Of a stretch of 64,000 nucleotides of DNA, positions 12,412 through 25,700 are shown in pieces. A program made the position numbers and the translations under genes. The notes under the pieces were generated by a model. The model searched no databases. It was not told the origin of the DNA and saw only the letters and a list, made by a program, of their open reading frames with translations. The first letter of the stretch is position 1, and each line of letters starts with the position of its first letter. The DNA lies in the NCBI GenBank assembly GCA_964017195.1, contig OZ024895.1, positions 33,462,690 through 33,526,689 of the forward strand, in the 5' to 3' direction. This DNA is from Siderastrea radians (Eukaryota; Cnidaria; Anthozoa; Scleractinia; Rhizangiidae).

Positions 12412-13879
12412 TATAATTAGCGTCGAATACTTTTCAGAATTTTCTTGAAAACGTTGCTTTGAAAGCTTCATTCAGACTCAACTCTTTCTGGTTTCTGTTT
12501 AACTAAAATCACAGCGATTATCTTTGTAATACTGAAATGGCCCAACAACGATCACAAATGCGCAACAAAGAAATACTGCAAAGCAATAAGAAAAGGGTTA
12601 GAGTGTGCGGTTTAATTTATCACCATCAATTAGCTAGTTTTCAACTATGGCCGATTATCAAACCTCAGGGTCAGCTTGATGTCGATTAGTGGCATGGACT
12701 TTTAATCATTGTGTGTGTTCTGGTGGAAAGTTAAATTTTCATCAATGTTCGTGCTAGCAACTAGTACAACAGTGTAGCTAGATTTCCCCACTCCAGAAAT
12801 ACACTACTTGTTTGGTACCCTTACACAGAAAAGGAAACAAAATAAATAAATGACCAAAAGGTTTCGTGTGTGTTGTATACTTAATCTCTTCTGGGAATCC
12901 AAACTCGCCATTTCTGATGTCAGTTGTTCAATACCTCTTATGTTAAGAAAATTCAGTTCTGAAGGGTGATCAAGACGGATGGGATTTTGGTAATGGTTGA
13001 TTCTGTTTGATCACGTACTAGGTATGCCTAAGTGGTGTTCTCCCTTTGCCTTTCAATTTGGCAGTTAACAGGAGAGAATAGAACGAAATTCAGACGCAGT
13101 AGTTAAATTTCCAGGGTGAGAATAACGGGGTGAGGAAAGACAGCCTGCGCAACAGGCGTCTGAGTAATTATAGGGTGCGACGTCACATTCAGAGAGCGCT
13201 TCGTTTGTCGTAAAGAACTTGCATAAATATAAGCGTAAGTTCACCGTGTTGACATTTCTAAAATACTTGTTGCCTTTTAAAACTATGAACTTCCAATTGG
13301 CTTGAAATTATGGCATTATAAGATAAATGTGTCGAAGATGGGATCTTTTTTAATAATAATCTTTCGAACAAACCATGCCAACGAAAAAACCTTGCGTGTT
13401 GTAGAAACTCATTGCCCTAAGGAAGGTGACAACACTAATAGATCATTGTAGTTGAAACTTATTGACAGCAGCTAAAGCCACTTATGGTTTCAACCCCGGT
13501 GGTAGTTTTGGTTACTTTTAACCTTTACACAAACGCCCACTTAAAACGTGGGGATAAAGCCACACTAGCCGCAGACATGTGCATTGGTAACTGAGACAAC
13601 GCGGCAGCAAATGCCTGACATATAGCACTATATACTTTGCTCGGTGCTCAGTTATATATTTGTGTCCGTCGTAGCACTGGTATAGCAGTTTACCTGCCGA
13701 ACTGGCTACTGGTGCATGTGTAGCGTGACTGAAGTTTTGACTCCACGTGACTTGAAGATTTTAGCGCGACAGTTTGGGTGGTCATTTAACCGTTTAACTA
13801 CCAAGTGTCCAAAACCCAAAGTCAAGAAAATACCAAATTTCACTTTTACAAAATATCGAAAAACAAATACTACCTAGTA

Positions 13880-13957
13880 AAAGTACTGCTGACGAGGTTT
13901 CATTTGAATGGTGACACCATAGGATTTCGTTCACAGATTCAAAAGTTGAAACTTACA
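13880..13957 (-). repeat. Single 106-bp-family satellite unit, partial
   Basis: The order AGTACTGCTGA, TTTCATTTGAATGGTGACAC, GGATTTCGTTCACAGATTC, AAAAGTTGAAAC is the reverse complement of the unit at 9134-9811. Confidence 0.6.
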
Positions 13958-14428
13958 AGTTTCCATAAGTTGACTCTGGGAGTGAAAGCGTTTAATACCT
14001 CAGTAAAAAGGGAGGGGGAAGGGAAGGGATTTGGGAGAATAGGAAAAGTGCAAACAGGCGGAGACCACCAAGTCTGCAGATTTCTGCAAGAGTACTTAAA
14101 CGTCACGTGGAAATTGTGCTTGGTAATCAGTGGAGATTGCATAAGCCAGTTTCTCGGAATCAAACCTTCACTTAAGCTTCCAAGTCTGTCATTCAAATTA
14201 CAGCGTTTCAGCAGTACTTTTCCAGCAGTTTAACTTCAATGAGAATTAATTTTTAACAAGACTGATCTTCCAAGCACCACTTTTAGGAATAAAACAAGGA
14301 AGTCTTAGTAAGCCGCATATCACATGGCAATTCTTTTCGATTCCACGTGGTCAACGAGCGACAAGGGATTAAACTTACAAATCAGTGATACATAAAGCTA
14401 ATAGACGCTTTCCATCTTCTTTGCCCTG

Positions 14429-14429
<1 letters not shown>

Positions 14430-14470
<41 letters not shown>

Positions 14471-14474
14471 ACAA
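14430..14474. repeat. (CA)n microsatellite
   Basis: About 22 CA units with a single T interruption near the right end. Confidence 0.95.
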
Positions 14475-17400
14475 AATAAAATCATAGCTTTTTCTTGTCC
14501 TCGCTCTTTTCGGACATGAAATTCGTAGCCAGTGACAACAGCTTGTGACCATTTTTCTGGGAGACAAAACTACGCTCCAAATTCAAGCCTGTCATTTAAA
14601 GTAGTTTGAGGCTTAATTCAAAACACTTTGCAAGATAAGCCAAGATTGTTTAAACAGTCAAGATTTCAAGATTATCAAGATTTAATCAAGATTGAATCAA
14701 GATTGTTACTTCTGATTGTTTGATTTTAGCAGCACCACTTTTAGGAAAAAGTCCTTTAAGTCGCATGTCACGTGACAACTCGTTTTTTCACGTGGTAGAC
14801 TGAGTGATCCCTTATAAGAATAACCTGCGAGGTTGGCAGTGCTGTTCGTAATGCAAAAGCAAAGGTCGAGTGGCGGGACCGCGAAGAGTTAGCGAAGGCG
14901 CGAAAAAAGTAGGATTGTACTAAAAAATCATTAAAATTTAGCTAACGGAACTTGACCCTCATTCTCAGTGAATATGCCTGTATGCACGTTTAGAGACATT
15001 TACGACTTTTATCTTGTAAGCAGTAGCGACTTTCCTGTCACTGTTCATGGAACCTGATGTTACCATGTCAGGCAGGTTTTCCATAATGATGACTTTTGTT
15101 TATTGTCAATAACAGAAAATAGCTTTCTTGCCGAAATGTTGTAAATGTTTAGATCATTTCAGTGATAGAGTTGCTTTAGCTTACTTTTAGATCAGATTTG
15201 GTGGTTTTCTAGAGTTTTTGAAAAATCATGGAATTTCAGAATGACGGGTCCAACATTGCTGCCGTTTGGAAACCATGACGTAACTTCCACGTAATACAAC
15301 CAACTCAAGTTGTGGACCTCACAGGGAACACTCTTGGACATACTACGAACCCTCTACAGTTTCATTATCATAGCTTTTATATTCTTAGAGCTAAAGACCA
15401 AAAAAGCGCCGTCTGAGAGATGATCTAAGTTCACTTTGATGTTTTGCTGTTGTATGCATGGCGTTGATCAGGAGAAATACATCGAACAACTCATCACGTA
15501 CGCGTTGTAACTTGAGCATTTGATCAAGTAGCTCCAGTATCTGAGCACTTTTTTCTAGGGCCCACTTACTTGCAGAAAGAAAAAAAATAAAATAAACCAG
15601 TAAATGCTAAATAATCTCAAAAGTGGATGATTTTTCGGCAAGTAATATTAAGCCAAATTTTTTGAAACTCTAAGGAGTTTCTTTAAACCTTTATTTAATT
15701 AATCCACAAGTGTCATGCATCATCTGAGCGTTGTCTCTAGTTTACAATTTCAAGCGTTGGGTAAAAATTGAGTTATTTCATAATAAAAATTCCTAACTCC
15801 TGGAGAAATACATATTTTTGAATTTGGTGTGTTTTTTTTTTCCATACCTTCTCATATATGCATTCATATTGAGCAGTACGTGGTACAGTTCGCTTTTGCT
15901 TTTCCTGAAAGAAAACTTGAACTCTGGCCCTATTTCTATATGGTACCTTGAGATGGGCGTCGTAAAAGGTTCGTTAAAACGTATTTAATTAGTTTGAAAG
16001 GGTCTATTTTTTCCCATAAAACAATAAATTGATTCCATCCATTTGAATAATTGTGTAATTCATTTTATTTTCCTGCGATCTGTGAAAGTTTATACATGCT
16101 CCACATCAGTTTTTGAATTAACCATTGTGTGAAAAAGGGCGGGATAACGTTCCTACCTTCCGTCTGATGTCAACTGCATATCAGGGTGGTTAAGCTGTCG
16201 AATCTAATCCGAGTGTAGGCGGAATCAGCATATTTTTCTTATGCATAAAGCTCTTGACCCTCGGCCAACCTTTTGAAGCATGCAACATGAAGAAAAATGG
16301 CTAATTTCGTGACGCTTCTTGAGTGCAAACTTGGATGCACGCCACCACTTGCCCGAAAATTGGACAGTTTGAAAAACCGAGTCACCGCAAGCGTATTTCC
16401 AAATATTGAAAGTTCAGGATAATGTGTGTCAGCTCTTTTATTTCAAGTATTTGTCTGTAGTTATAAATCAAGTTTTATAAATATTCGCAGTTGTTTTCTT
16501 AATTTGATATCTGAAATAGCCAAATAGGGCATAGGCTCTTGCCGTTTATGGCAAAGAAGAACATTTTAAGTATTTAGTGTAAGGTAATGAAAAATCGGTT
16601 ATATGTTCTCTGCCCTTCACTCCGAATAAATTTTCTCCGCTGGAAAGGGATTTCAGTTCAATTAATCTTTCCAGGCCGTTTCCCCGCCACTTTGGATTTA
16701 ATTTCAACAAAAACATCGTTTCTTTTTGAGGAGTGTTAATTATACATAAGCTCTACAGTTTCCTATAGGCCTCCTTGTCATTCTAGTGACGTGTACGTGC
16801 ACTAATAGCTTGTTGTCTTTGAGGTGTGGCAAATGAAAAAAAAAAGGAATACACATTGGAATACCGCTAACAAGTGCACGAACAACAATGGGCCAAGCGT
16901 GTTCGGGTTAACGACGTTTTCATATAAGAAAATGACTCAGTGAGCTTCTCTTTGGACCAAGATAATTGGTCGAAATAACAGGGTAATTGTAAGGAAAGAT
17001 CTCACCTTTTATCAGACGAGATAAATTTATTCGCACTACGAACAACCGGGAACTACGTGGCAAGGAGTAGTAATCGTGAGATTTAGGTTAAAAGCCCTTT
17101 GTTACATGTCAGTTGTAGTTTGTTTATCCTTTGCCATTGTTAGTACTTTGTGGACTTAGGCCAGCTTTTCCGAAGCAACTCTTAAGTACAAAGTTCGATA
17201 ACTTGCTCTATACTTTCTCAATCAAAGTGTTCATGATATGTTTCACAGAGCGGCGGGGAAACGACGTGAAAAGCTATTACAGGTACAATATTTATTTTCC
17301 ACTTTTCAATTGTTGAAACAAGTAGACATTTCCTCATTAGCCGGATTGAGTTTTGGCAGGTCATGCTTGGGCAAAAACATTAGTATAAGTAGAGTGGAAC

Positions 17401-18612
17401 ATGAATTCCAGTGATATGCGGCGATTGCAATCAAGCGGAATATTTGATACTGAAATTTGAAACTACCTACACAAGAACATAGCAACTAAAATCCAATTTT
17501 TGCCTTTCAGTCCCACATTGTGGCTTATTTCATGTTGTTTTAACTTTTTCTGTCTTTCTATTACATCATCAATAGAATCATTTAAACAGACCCTTACGTA
17601 AAAATTTGCGTCGTCAGCGTTCTGTTTTATTTTGGAAATTCTCCAAACCAGCAAAAGTGTGGAGAATTTCCATAATGTGCTCAACTCGGAGCCTCTCATT
17701 ATTTACAAGGAAATGGTCTTCCTTGATAGTGAAACTGGATTGTGCATGAGGCATTTTCAAATTTAGTTTACGTGACCTACCTCGTCTCGCAATGACCAAT
17801 TTAAAATTTATCACTTGAAATAATCCGGTTTTTCTGTTTGACATTATGCTGTACATCGTCACGTTTTGCCCACGTGTCCTGTACCTTTAACACGTTTATT
17901 TTCCGCCTTATCTTGTCGATTTTCGTTAGCATGGGCAGTTCCTGTTTCAGCTGTTATAGTGATATTGGCTTCTGAAGTCTATACTTTTTGAAACACTGTT
18001 CGTGTTACGTGAACTTTTACAGCCTTTCTACAAAGGAATCGTGCTGAAATCGTTTAATCGCCTTATAACCTAAACAATAAAAAAAATAATGAACGCAAGT
18101 ATCGTCATTTGTCCGCAGTCTGTGATTTAAGTGACAAGATGCAGTCGAATTGGAGCATTCAAATATTACAAGCAAATACGTTGAAATTGAACTCAACAGG
18201 GTTGTCCAAACTGACATGGGGCAGACCATTTTGACGAGTTAACTGAAAACGGAAGAACGACGTAAATTTCAAGGTGCTCTCGTCATTGTGGGATTTTTAC
18301 GATTTTGGATCCAAACTGTAGTTAAACAAAGTGCAAGTACTTTTGTTTCGCGCGAACTGCTCCTTGAACATCCAGATGAAGATATCGAGTGATTTTCGCA
18401 AAGGGAGAACAAACATACCATAATCCGTGCGTAAATGTATTTTCAAGACACGACGGAAGAACTTGGAAAATTGCCCCAATTTCTTAAGTCGCAAGACAAT
18501 TCCATCCTAGCCATTTGTTGCCCAATCACATTTATTTCTACTAGAAAAAGAACTAGAAAGTTGAAGCGTTATGTTTTGGATTTCCACTGACCTCATTATG
18601 TCCTCTGGTAAT

Positions 18613-18800
18613 ATATGGAAATAATGCAAAGACTGGTCAGACAACGTGCACGAGGCGTAAATACAATATTTCGGCTGGCCAACACCAACCTTCTTCAGGT
18701 TCATTCAATAAACCTGAAGAAGGCTGGTGTTGGCCAGCCGAAATATTGTATTTACGCCTCGTGCACGTTGTCTGACCAGTCTTTGCATTATTTCCATATT
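18613..18800. repeat. Short palindrome: two head-to-head 90-bp copies
   Basis: The 18613-18702 arm is repeated almost perfectly in reverse complement at 18711-18800, leaving an 8-bp spacer. Each copy contains CTGAAGAAGGCTGG, a hairpin pairing GGCTGG with CCAGCC, and then GAAATATTG. Overlapping ORFs on both strands arise from the symmetry only. The sequence looks like two inverted ends of one retroelement family. Confidence 0.85.
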
Positions 18801-19194
18801 TTATCTTCTTTTGACTGGTCACGATCTACTGATCCAACGTAGAGCAAGCTTTGACCGTACACGGTTTTGCAGTGGTCTAAACCTCTGGTAATATTAAGAC
18901 ATAAGTTGGTATTCGTTTTTTTTTTTTCTTTTTTCTTTTTTTAAGATGGGTTTTTCATTTGACTATATCGATACGTATAAGCGTTTCCACATTTAGGATA
19001 TGACGTCGTCGTCATATCCTAAAAAATATCATATCATATCATATCCTGTATACCCTTTTGATGTTACTCTAGTTTATCCAGTTTTGAGCTTTATCATTGC
19101 TGCCTTTACTTTTAACGCTTTTGTGATACTCTTGATTACGCTGTCAGAAGGTGTTTTTAAATGGTTCATCTAGTGGATAAAATCTTAAGCAGAA

Positions 19195-19425
19195 CTTTCC
19201 TGTGGTGTTGTTTATTATGCTGTACAAGGTGGTTCTAACTTTTGAGTCTGTGGATGAAATCCTGAAGTGTGACCATTCAGATGAAAGCTACTGAGCAGTA
19301 TTTTCCTGTGGTGCTGTTTATTATGCTGTACAAGGTGGTTCTAACTTTTGAGTCTGTGGATGAAATCCTAAAGTTTGATCATTCAAATGAAAGTTCTCGA
19401 GCAGTACGTTCCTGTGGTGCAAGTT
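19195..19425 (+). repeat. Two satellite units of the 106-bp family
   Basis: Two close copies, with GGTTCTAACTTTTGAGTCTG starting near 19230 and 19336. They lie about 200 bp upstream of the splice acceptor of the exon carrying the receptor kinase start codon. Confidence 0.85.
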
Positions 19426-19636
19426 TTTCTGCTACATAAAGGTGGCTAGAAGTCTATATAGTCTGGCAATCAATCTTTATGTAAAATACTGACAAAAAGC
19501 AAGCTCAGAAGGTACTGCCAAAGGGCAATCAACAATGACATTTTATGATTTCTTTTCACATGCGAAAATGTTGAAACTACCAAGGTTTGACCGTGGGTGT
19601 GAAAGTTTCAACTAACTTTTCTTCTTCTCTTTGCAG

Positions 19637-19738
19637 TGTGGGTTCAGAAACATCAGACTGGAAGTATGATGCAATTTCTTCAAACAGCAACAGTCTTTGT
19701 ATCCTGGTGTCTTCTTAGTCTCAGAGCCAGTGAAGGGC
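19637..19738 (+). other. RTK exon with start codon and signal peptide
   Basis: A pyrimidine-rich tract and AG at 19635-19636 precede 29 nt of untranslated sequence and two adjacent ATGs (19666 and 19669). The 24 codons encode a hydrophobic leader (QTATVFVSWCLLSLRA) followed by SEG, a plausible signal-peptidase region. The acceptor implies at least one further, non-coding exon upstream. The donor is GTAAGT, phase 1. Confidence 0.8.
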
Positions 19739-22700
19739 GTAAGTTTCTTTGACAAGCATGTACATAGAATGACTGTTAGTATTTGATATCGAACAGAATC
19801 TGAATTTCAAGGCAGCAATTGAATATGTATATACGTTTCTGCTTACCTATAGCTATTATTAAGAAAAGAAGCCTGGTGTAGTTTAACTTCAATTTTTGGG
19901 TATGGAAAGGAAACAATTTAAATCCCAAAAATCAGTTCTATAACCTCTCCGCTCATTTAATTTACTGGAAGAAATTCAACGGCTGTAGCAGATATGTCTA
20001 AAACGGAATGACTACCATCGATTGCTAAACATTAGTTAACATTGTTTCCAGCACGACGTCGTTTGCCTATTTAAAAAGGAATAATTTTTTCAGAACCACC
20101 TATTAAGGAGGCAATTTTTCGTCTCATTTTTATTTTCAATAATGTGTTGAAATGCACTAGGCCGTGTCTAGTACAGTAGCATTGTGCCTCTGCCCTGGAG
20201 GTGTCTTTAAGTTAAATAAACGTTCCATTCTGACCTTAAATGTATCAAGTACGAAGCACTAGTACTCTAGCGATCCTCGCAAAAAAAACACAACACACTT
20301 TCCCGGAAGCTATCTCAACGATTCCAGGCTTTTACCCAAAATCGAACAAAGGAAGTAATAAAAAGACGTAGGAGTCCCTTAAAAATTTTGAAAGCTTTCA
20401 CGATGAGATGGACTTGTCTCAAGCATAAACGAATTTTCGTTAAAACATAGACGAGTTTTCGTTCGGTTTACTGCAGGCGAAATTTCGCGCAAAATGTTGT
20501 TGGAAGCAATAGAACCTCCGCGAAACTTGTTTACCGAACCCAACGAAATATCGCTGAAACTAGAACAACAGATTTCATTCGGTCAACTTTCGCCGAAATT
20601 TCGTTTGAACTTCAGTCCAGCTTCCACCAAAAGTCCATAGTCCATGGGGATTTAAGTCTACCTTCCTGCTTGAACACATATATAGTCGCTTAATTTGTTT
20701 TATCTTTATTTTAATCTCTTATCAGAAAACCCTGGGACGAAATTTACCAAAGAACCTCCAGGAACAGTTTTTGGAAATCTGGGCTCTGACGTTACTTTTC
20801 TTTGGAAATTTGAGTTTGGTGGCAAGCAAGACTGGGATGACTTTGAGGAAATCTTTTGGGGGAGAACAGACAATAATGACAAAATAAGAAACAAATACAT
20901 GACAGTTCACAAGAATGGACAAACCTCGAAAAATGGGGGGCTTTCTCCCTCTCTACAACCCAGAGTAGGTGTTGCTGGAAACATTAGCGAACATGGATGC
21001 AATCTAACGTTCGAGTTGAGAAATGTCACCAGAGATGATGAACTGATTACTTATGGCTGTACAGCGGTAATTGATGGTTATGAGTACAGGAGTGGTCCTA
21101 TAACACTCGTCATTCAAAGTAAGTTTCTCTTTAGGTTATTTTGATTAGTTTTTGTTGCCATATTTAGCATTAACCCTTCATCACTTAAAGTGTAAAGAGA
21201 AAAATTAAAGTACTACTGATTAGCTTTTACTTTAGTAAATGGTCGTACTTTCGACCCAAAAGCTACTGATTCACTTTAAACGGCATACTAGACTACCACA
21301 AGGAAGTACCGGCTACTAGCTTTCCCTTGCATAGTCACACTTTAAGATTTTATGCACAGACTGAAACAATAGAACCACGCATACATGCAACAAACATGCA
21401 GTACAGAACCATAGGTAACTAATGCTCGATATATTTCATTTCGTGGTAATGATCGGTCTTTCCAAATTCACCCACGGAGGTTAATTTAAAACCAGTACAG
21501 GAAGGTACTGCTCAACAACTTAATTTTACTGCGATCGAATGGACACATTTTAGGATTTTTTCCACGGACACAAAAGTTAGAACAACCTTGTACAGCATAA
21601 TAAACAGCACCTCAGAAAAGTACTGCCCAATGGCTTTCATTTGTGAATGGTCACACCATACCATTTCATGACCACTCTCTTAAATAACATCCACAGACTT
21701 CAAAGATAGCACCACTTTGTACTCATATATTGAAAAAACGAACATTGCCACATGAGATTAGGCTTCACTTAATTGTTTATACTCTAGGGCGAGTCTTTAG
21801 GATTTCGTTTACAGACTGAAAGGTTACAGCCACATAAACATGCATAACTCAATTTCTGAAACCACCTGTGATTTGCTAATCGTATAAACCTTCTCATGAG
21901 ATAAAATTATGCGCGTTTGTACCTTTAAATTATAATGTTGTCTATTGTCACCCGATCCTCTTTAGTTCCACCGAAAATTACCAAACGATCAAATGCGACT
22001 ATAGACGTAGAAGAAGGTGAGGATTTAAACTTACACTGTGAAGCTAGTGGTGACCCTCACCCGTTCATAGAATGGACGAAAGGTGATGTACTACTACAGA
22101 GCAAAAACACGTCAACAGCACTTGTGGTTCCGACGATTGAGCGCAGTGATGGTGGAAATTATGTCTGTACAGCAGTAAGCAAGGCTGGATCAGCGTCTTA
22201 CAACATTTTTGTGAGAGTCACACCATGTAAGTAATTGTTTAGTCATGTTCTTCTAAGATACGTTGGACTGCCTTCACCATTTGTTAAGCTCAGTTCTGTA
22301 AAAACTATTTTCAGTCTTATGACCTTAAACTCCAACTGGTCACGCTTGCTATCCTCTCTACCGGAGCAAAGACGAACTACTCAAAGTTTACTCTTATTCA
22401 GTCAAGTAATGAAATCCCCCTCATTGTCCTGATTATTCTGTTTAAGATCGACCCTACATCAACACCACTGCATCTTCAAATGCCGTGGTAAAATCCTGGA
22501 TGAGCCACTTAACGAGTTTAAAGTGCGCAGTGGATGCAATTCCTTCTGCGAATTTCACCTGGTTCAAAGATGGCCAAGCGATCTCGAACAGTGTCAGCAC
22601 TACTCATGGTGTGAGCACATTGACTCTGACACCTAGTAATGTGGGCGACTTTGGTCGGTATTCATGCAAAGCTACAAACATCAAAGGAACAGCGTGGCAT

Positions 22701-25700
22701 AACGTTACACTTCAACAAATTTGTAAGTAAGCGGATGTAGTTCTTTTTCCTAATAACTATCCAGTATACGTGGGGTCGCGTCCACTAAGATCGCCAAAGT
22801 TTTGTCAAGTATACAAAACCAACGGTACTGAAATCTTATCAAACAGCATCAAGGAAAGCATCGCTTAGTTGTTTACCAATACAATACAAAAGTCTACTTT
22901 TTTCAGAAAGGCGAAAGGCTAGTTGTTATTAGTCATACACAGTTTAGCATAGGTGGTTCAAGACTGGTCTTTGCCATATTCTTAGTGTTACTGTTTTTAT
23001 TGGTGTTGGTGTTAGTGTTTTTTTAATTAAAAAAGAAACTTCATTCTTAATTGCCTCTCCACCCAAGTGTACAGTATATACCAGCGAACTGTAAGCGAAA
23101 CCTGACGAAATGTTAAGGTTAACCCAGCAATGGCTCAATTTCCATGGCCAGCCGCTTGCTAGCTATAACAGACACCGGATAAACGGCATTTTGGGGCAAT
23201 TTATCTAGTGATAAGTATTCTTTTATGTAAGGGATTAGTTGGAAACTGAGGTGCTGTGTCGCTGGGGAAGTAAAACACTTCATATCGTATCAACTGAGTT
23301 GATATGGGATACTGGCCACTGTAATAGCTTCAAAAGTTATTCCTTCACTATATTGAACTGAATTGTTTAACTGCTCCATCATGTGAATAGTAATTTGGTT
23401 TTTTTGATTTCATATTTCAGTCCCACCTGGTGAGCCCTTAATAATCAAAGTAGTACCGGACATATTGTCAATAAGTGCCACCTGGAACAGGTCACGTGAC
23501 AATGGTGGAAGCCCTGTATTAGATTATAACATAACATTACTTGAAGCAAACAGCAGTGTGCAACAAAGCCAAAGTGGAATAAGAGAAACGTTTTATACTC
23601 TTCGACATTTAAGGCAAAACAGAACCTATACGTTACTTTTGCAAGCCAGAAATGTTGTTGGCTATGGCAACTCTGCAAACGCTACTGTTTCAACGCTAGC
23701 GGCAGGTAAGATGTTATTTTGCATCTTTTTCGATTCAGGATTTTCTCAGTCAGACATTTGTGGTAGGAATTCTGTCAATCACCCATTCACTCACTCAATC
23801 AATCACTCACTCACTCACCCACTCATTCATTCATTTCATTTCATTTCATTTCATTTATTCATCGATCCATTCACTCATTCATTCATGCACGTATGCATGC
23901 GTTCATTCATTAATGCATTCATTCGTGCATGCATTTATTATATTCATGCAATTCATTCATTTATTCATTCAGTTGGGCATTCAATTATATCGTCTTTCCT
24001 TTACCTAACCAGTTAATCGACGAGACTGACGAGACAGCATCCTCGGAGACCCAGGGGCAGATAGTCGGGGTGAGAGACAGATAAAACGGGCGAAATGGAT
24101 GCGAGCTGAAACCTGGTGCAAGCGAAAGATTACAAGACGCGCGGAAACAGCCCATGGGAGGATACCTTTAACGGAATTGTTCAAGAGCCCATTTGCGTTC
24201 TTGCTTCTGATTGAGCACAAATTCTGAGGCATTGTATTTTTTGTGCCCAGTCAGCGATCAGCTTACTTCACCGATCCTTTCGTGGCGTCTTATACAGAGT
24301 GTAACTTTGTTAAACCTTTTACCCAGATCTCAAACACTCGTGCGTACTGAAATCAACTTTCTGTCTTGCTCGTTCGATAGGCCTACCATCGAAGAAAGTG
24401 TTAGTAAAATGGGACCCAAAAAGCTGAGAAATCGAGAAATTTGGAAAGGATACTCAAGGAGAAAGAAAACAACAAGTTCGAAAATCAGATTGAGGTATTG
24501 TGAAAAGTTCACACCTTAGGTGTGAACTTTTAGAAGCGTGCAGTTTGGTGCAAACGCTGTTGTGGATCGCACGTAAATCCTAATGCGTAAATCCCAATGC
24601 CTCGTACTTGTTGTTTTCTTTTTCCTTGAGTACCCTTTCCAAAATTCTCGATTTCTCGGCTTTGTGGGTCCCAGTTTACTAAAACTTTCTTCGATGGTAG
24701 GCCTATCGAACTGAACGAGCGAGACAGAAAGTTGATTTCAGTACGCACGAGTGCATGACATCTGGGTAAAAGGTTTAGCAAAGTTATACTCTGTATAAGA
24801 CGTCACGAAAGGATCGGTGAAATAAGCTGATCGCTGATTGGGCACAAAAAATACAATGCCTCAGAATTTGTGCTCAATCAGAAGCAAGAACGCAAATGGG
24901 CTCTTGAACTAGTCCGTTAAAGGTAATCGACCAGGGGCTTTCCTGCCCGTCTTGTAAACTTTCGCTTGCACCAGGCTTCATATCTGCCCCTGGATCTCCG
25001 AGGATGACGAGACAGACACTGATTTATTTTTTTTTCAGATCCTCCAAGAGTACTCTCTATAACTGCAGTCCCGAGTTTAGTGGCAGTAAATGTATCATGG
25101 AATTCAACGAATGACAACACAGGAATTAAGATATTGGATTACAGAATAATTATTATAGACACCACTACAAAAGAGAAGCGAGAATTTGCGGGAATAAAAG
25201 ATTCAACCCTCTTCATTTCAAGTTTGAAGCACAACAGGACATATATGATAATGGTACAAGCAAGAAATGAAGATGGTTATGGCAAAATAAAGAGCAAAAA
25301 TGCTACGACCCTTGAAGCAGGTCTGAGAGAGTTAAAATTATTTAGCTCATAATGAAGAAATTTTACTATATTGTTGAACCACCCGGCGTTGACGAGAAGC
25401 ATCCTTATTGGGTTCCTAAGTGGTTGGAACTTTTAATAGGGATCGCCAAAATGGACCAACCACGAAGCGTGATTTTGATTAAAGGGGAAAACATCTGTGC
25501 TTGTTTTAGGTATAAGGTAGGCTTTTTACTTCATTGAGGATGAAACGAAAACGCAGTATCGCCATAAAACTGTATCGAGCTAGTTGCTACAGTCCGCAGC
25601 ACTTTGGGTAATATCAGTCGATCTTGTGCTATTTCTTCCATAATTCTATAGACCCTATGCGGACCAAGCGCACAGTTTAATATCTACTTATTTTATGTAT

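Larger units (their letters stand above)
12412..18612. other. Intergenic stretch; one satellite piece, one CA microsatellite
   Basis: No gene is recognised. The longest ORF (13805-14233) overlaps a satellite unit and has no domain. Short minus-strand ORFs at 17463-18494 have no recognisable motif and no supporting splice or poly(A) context. Confidence 0.4.

Noticed and set aside
13805..14233. 142-codon ORF on the plus strand
   Set aside because: It runs through a reverse-orientation satellite unit, has no domain, and has no splice or poly(A) support.
17463..18494. Run of short minus-strand ORFs
   Set aside because: No recognisable motif, and no consistent splice sites joining them into one frame.
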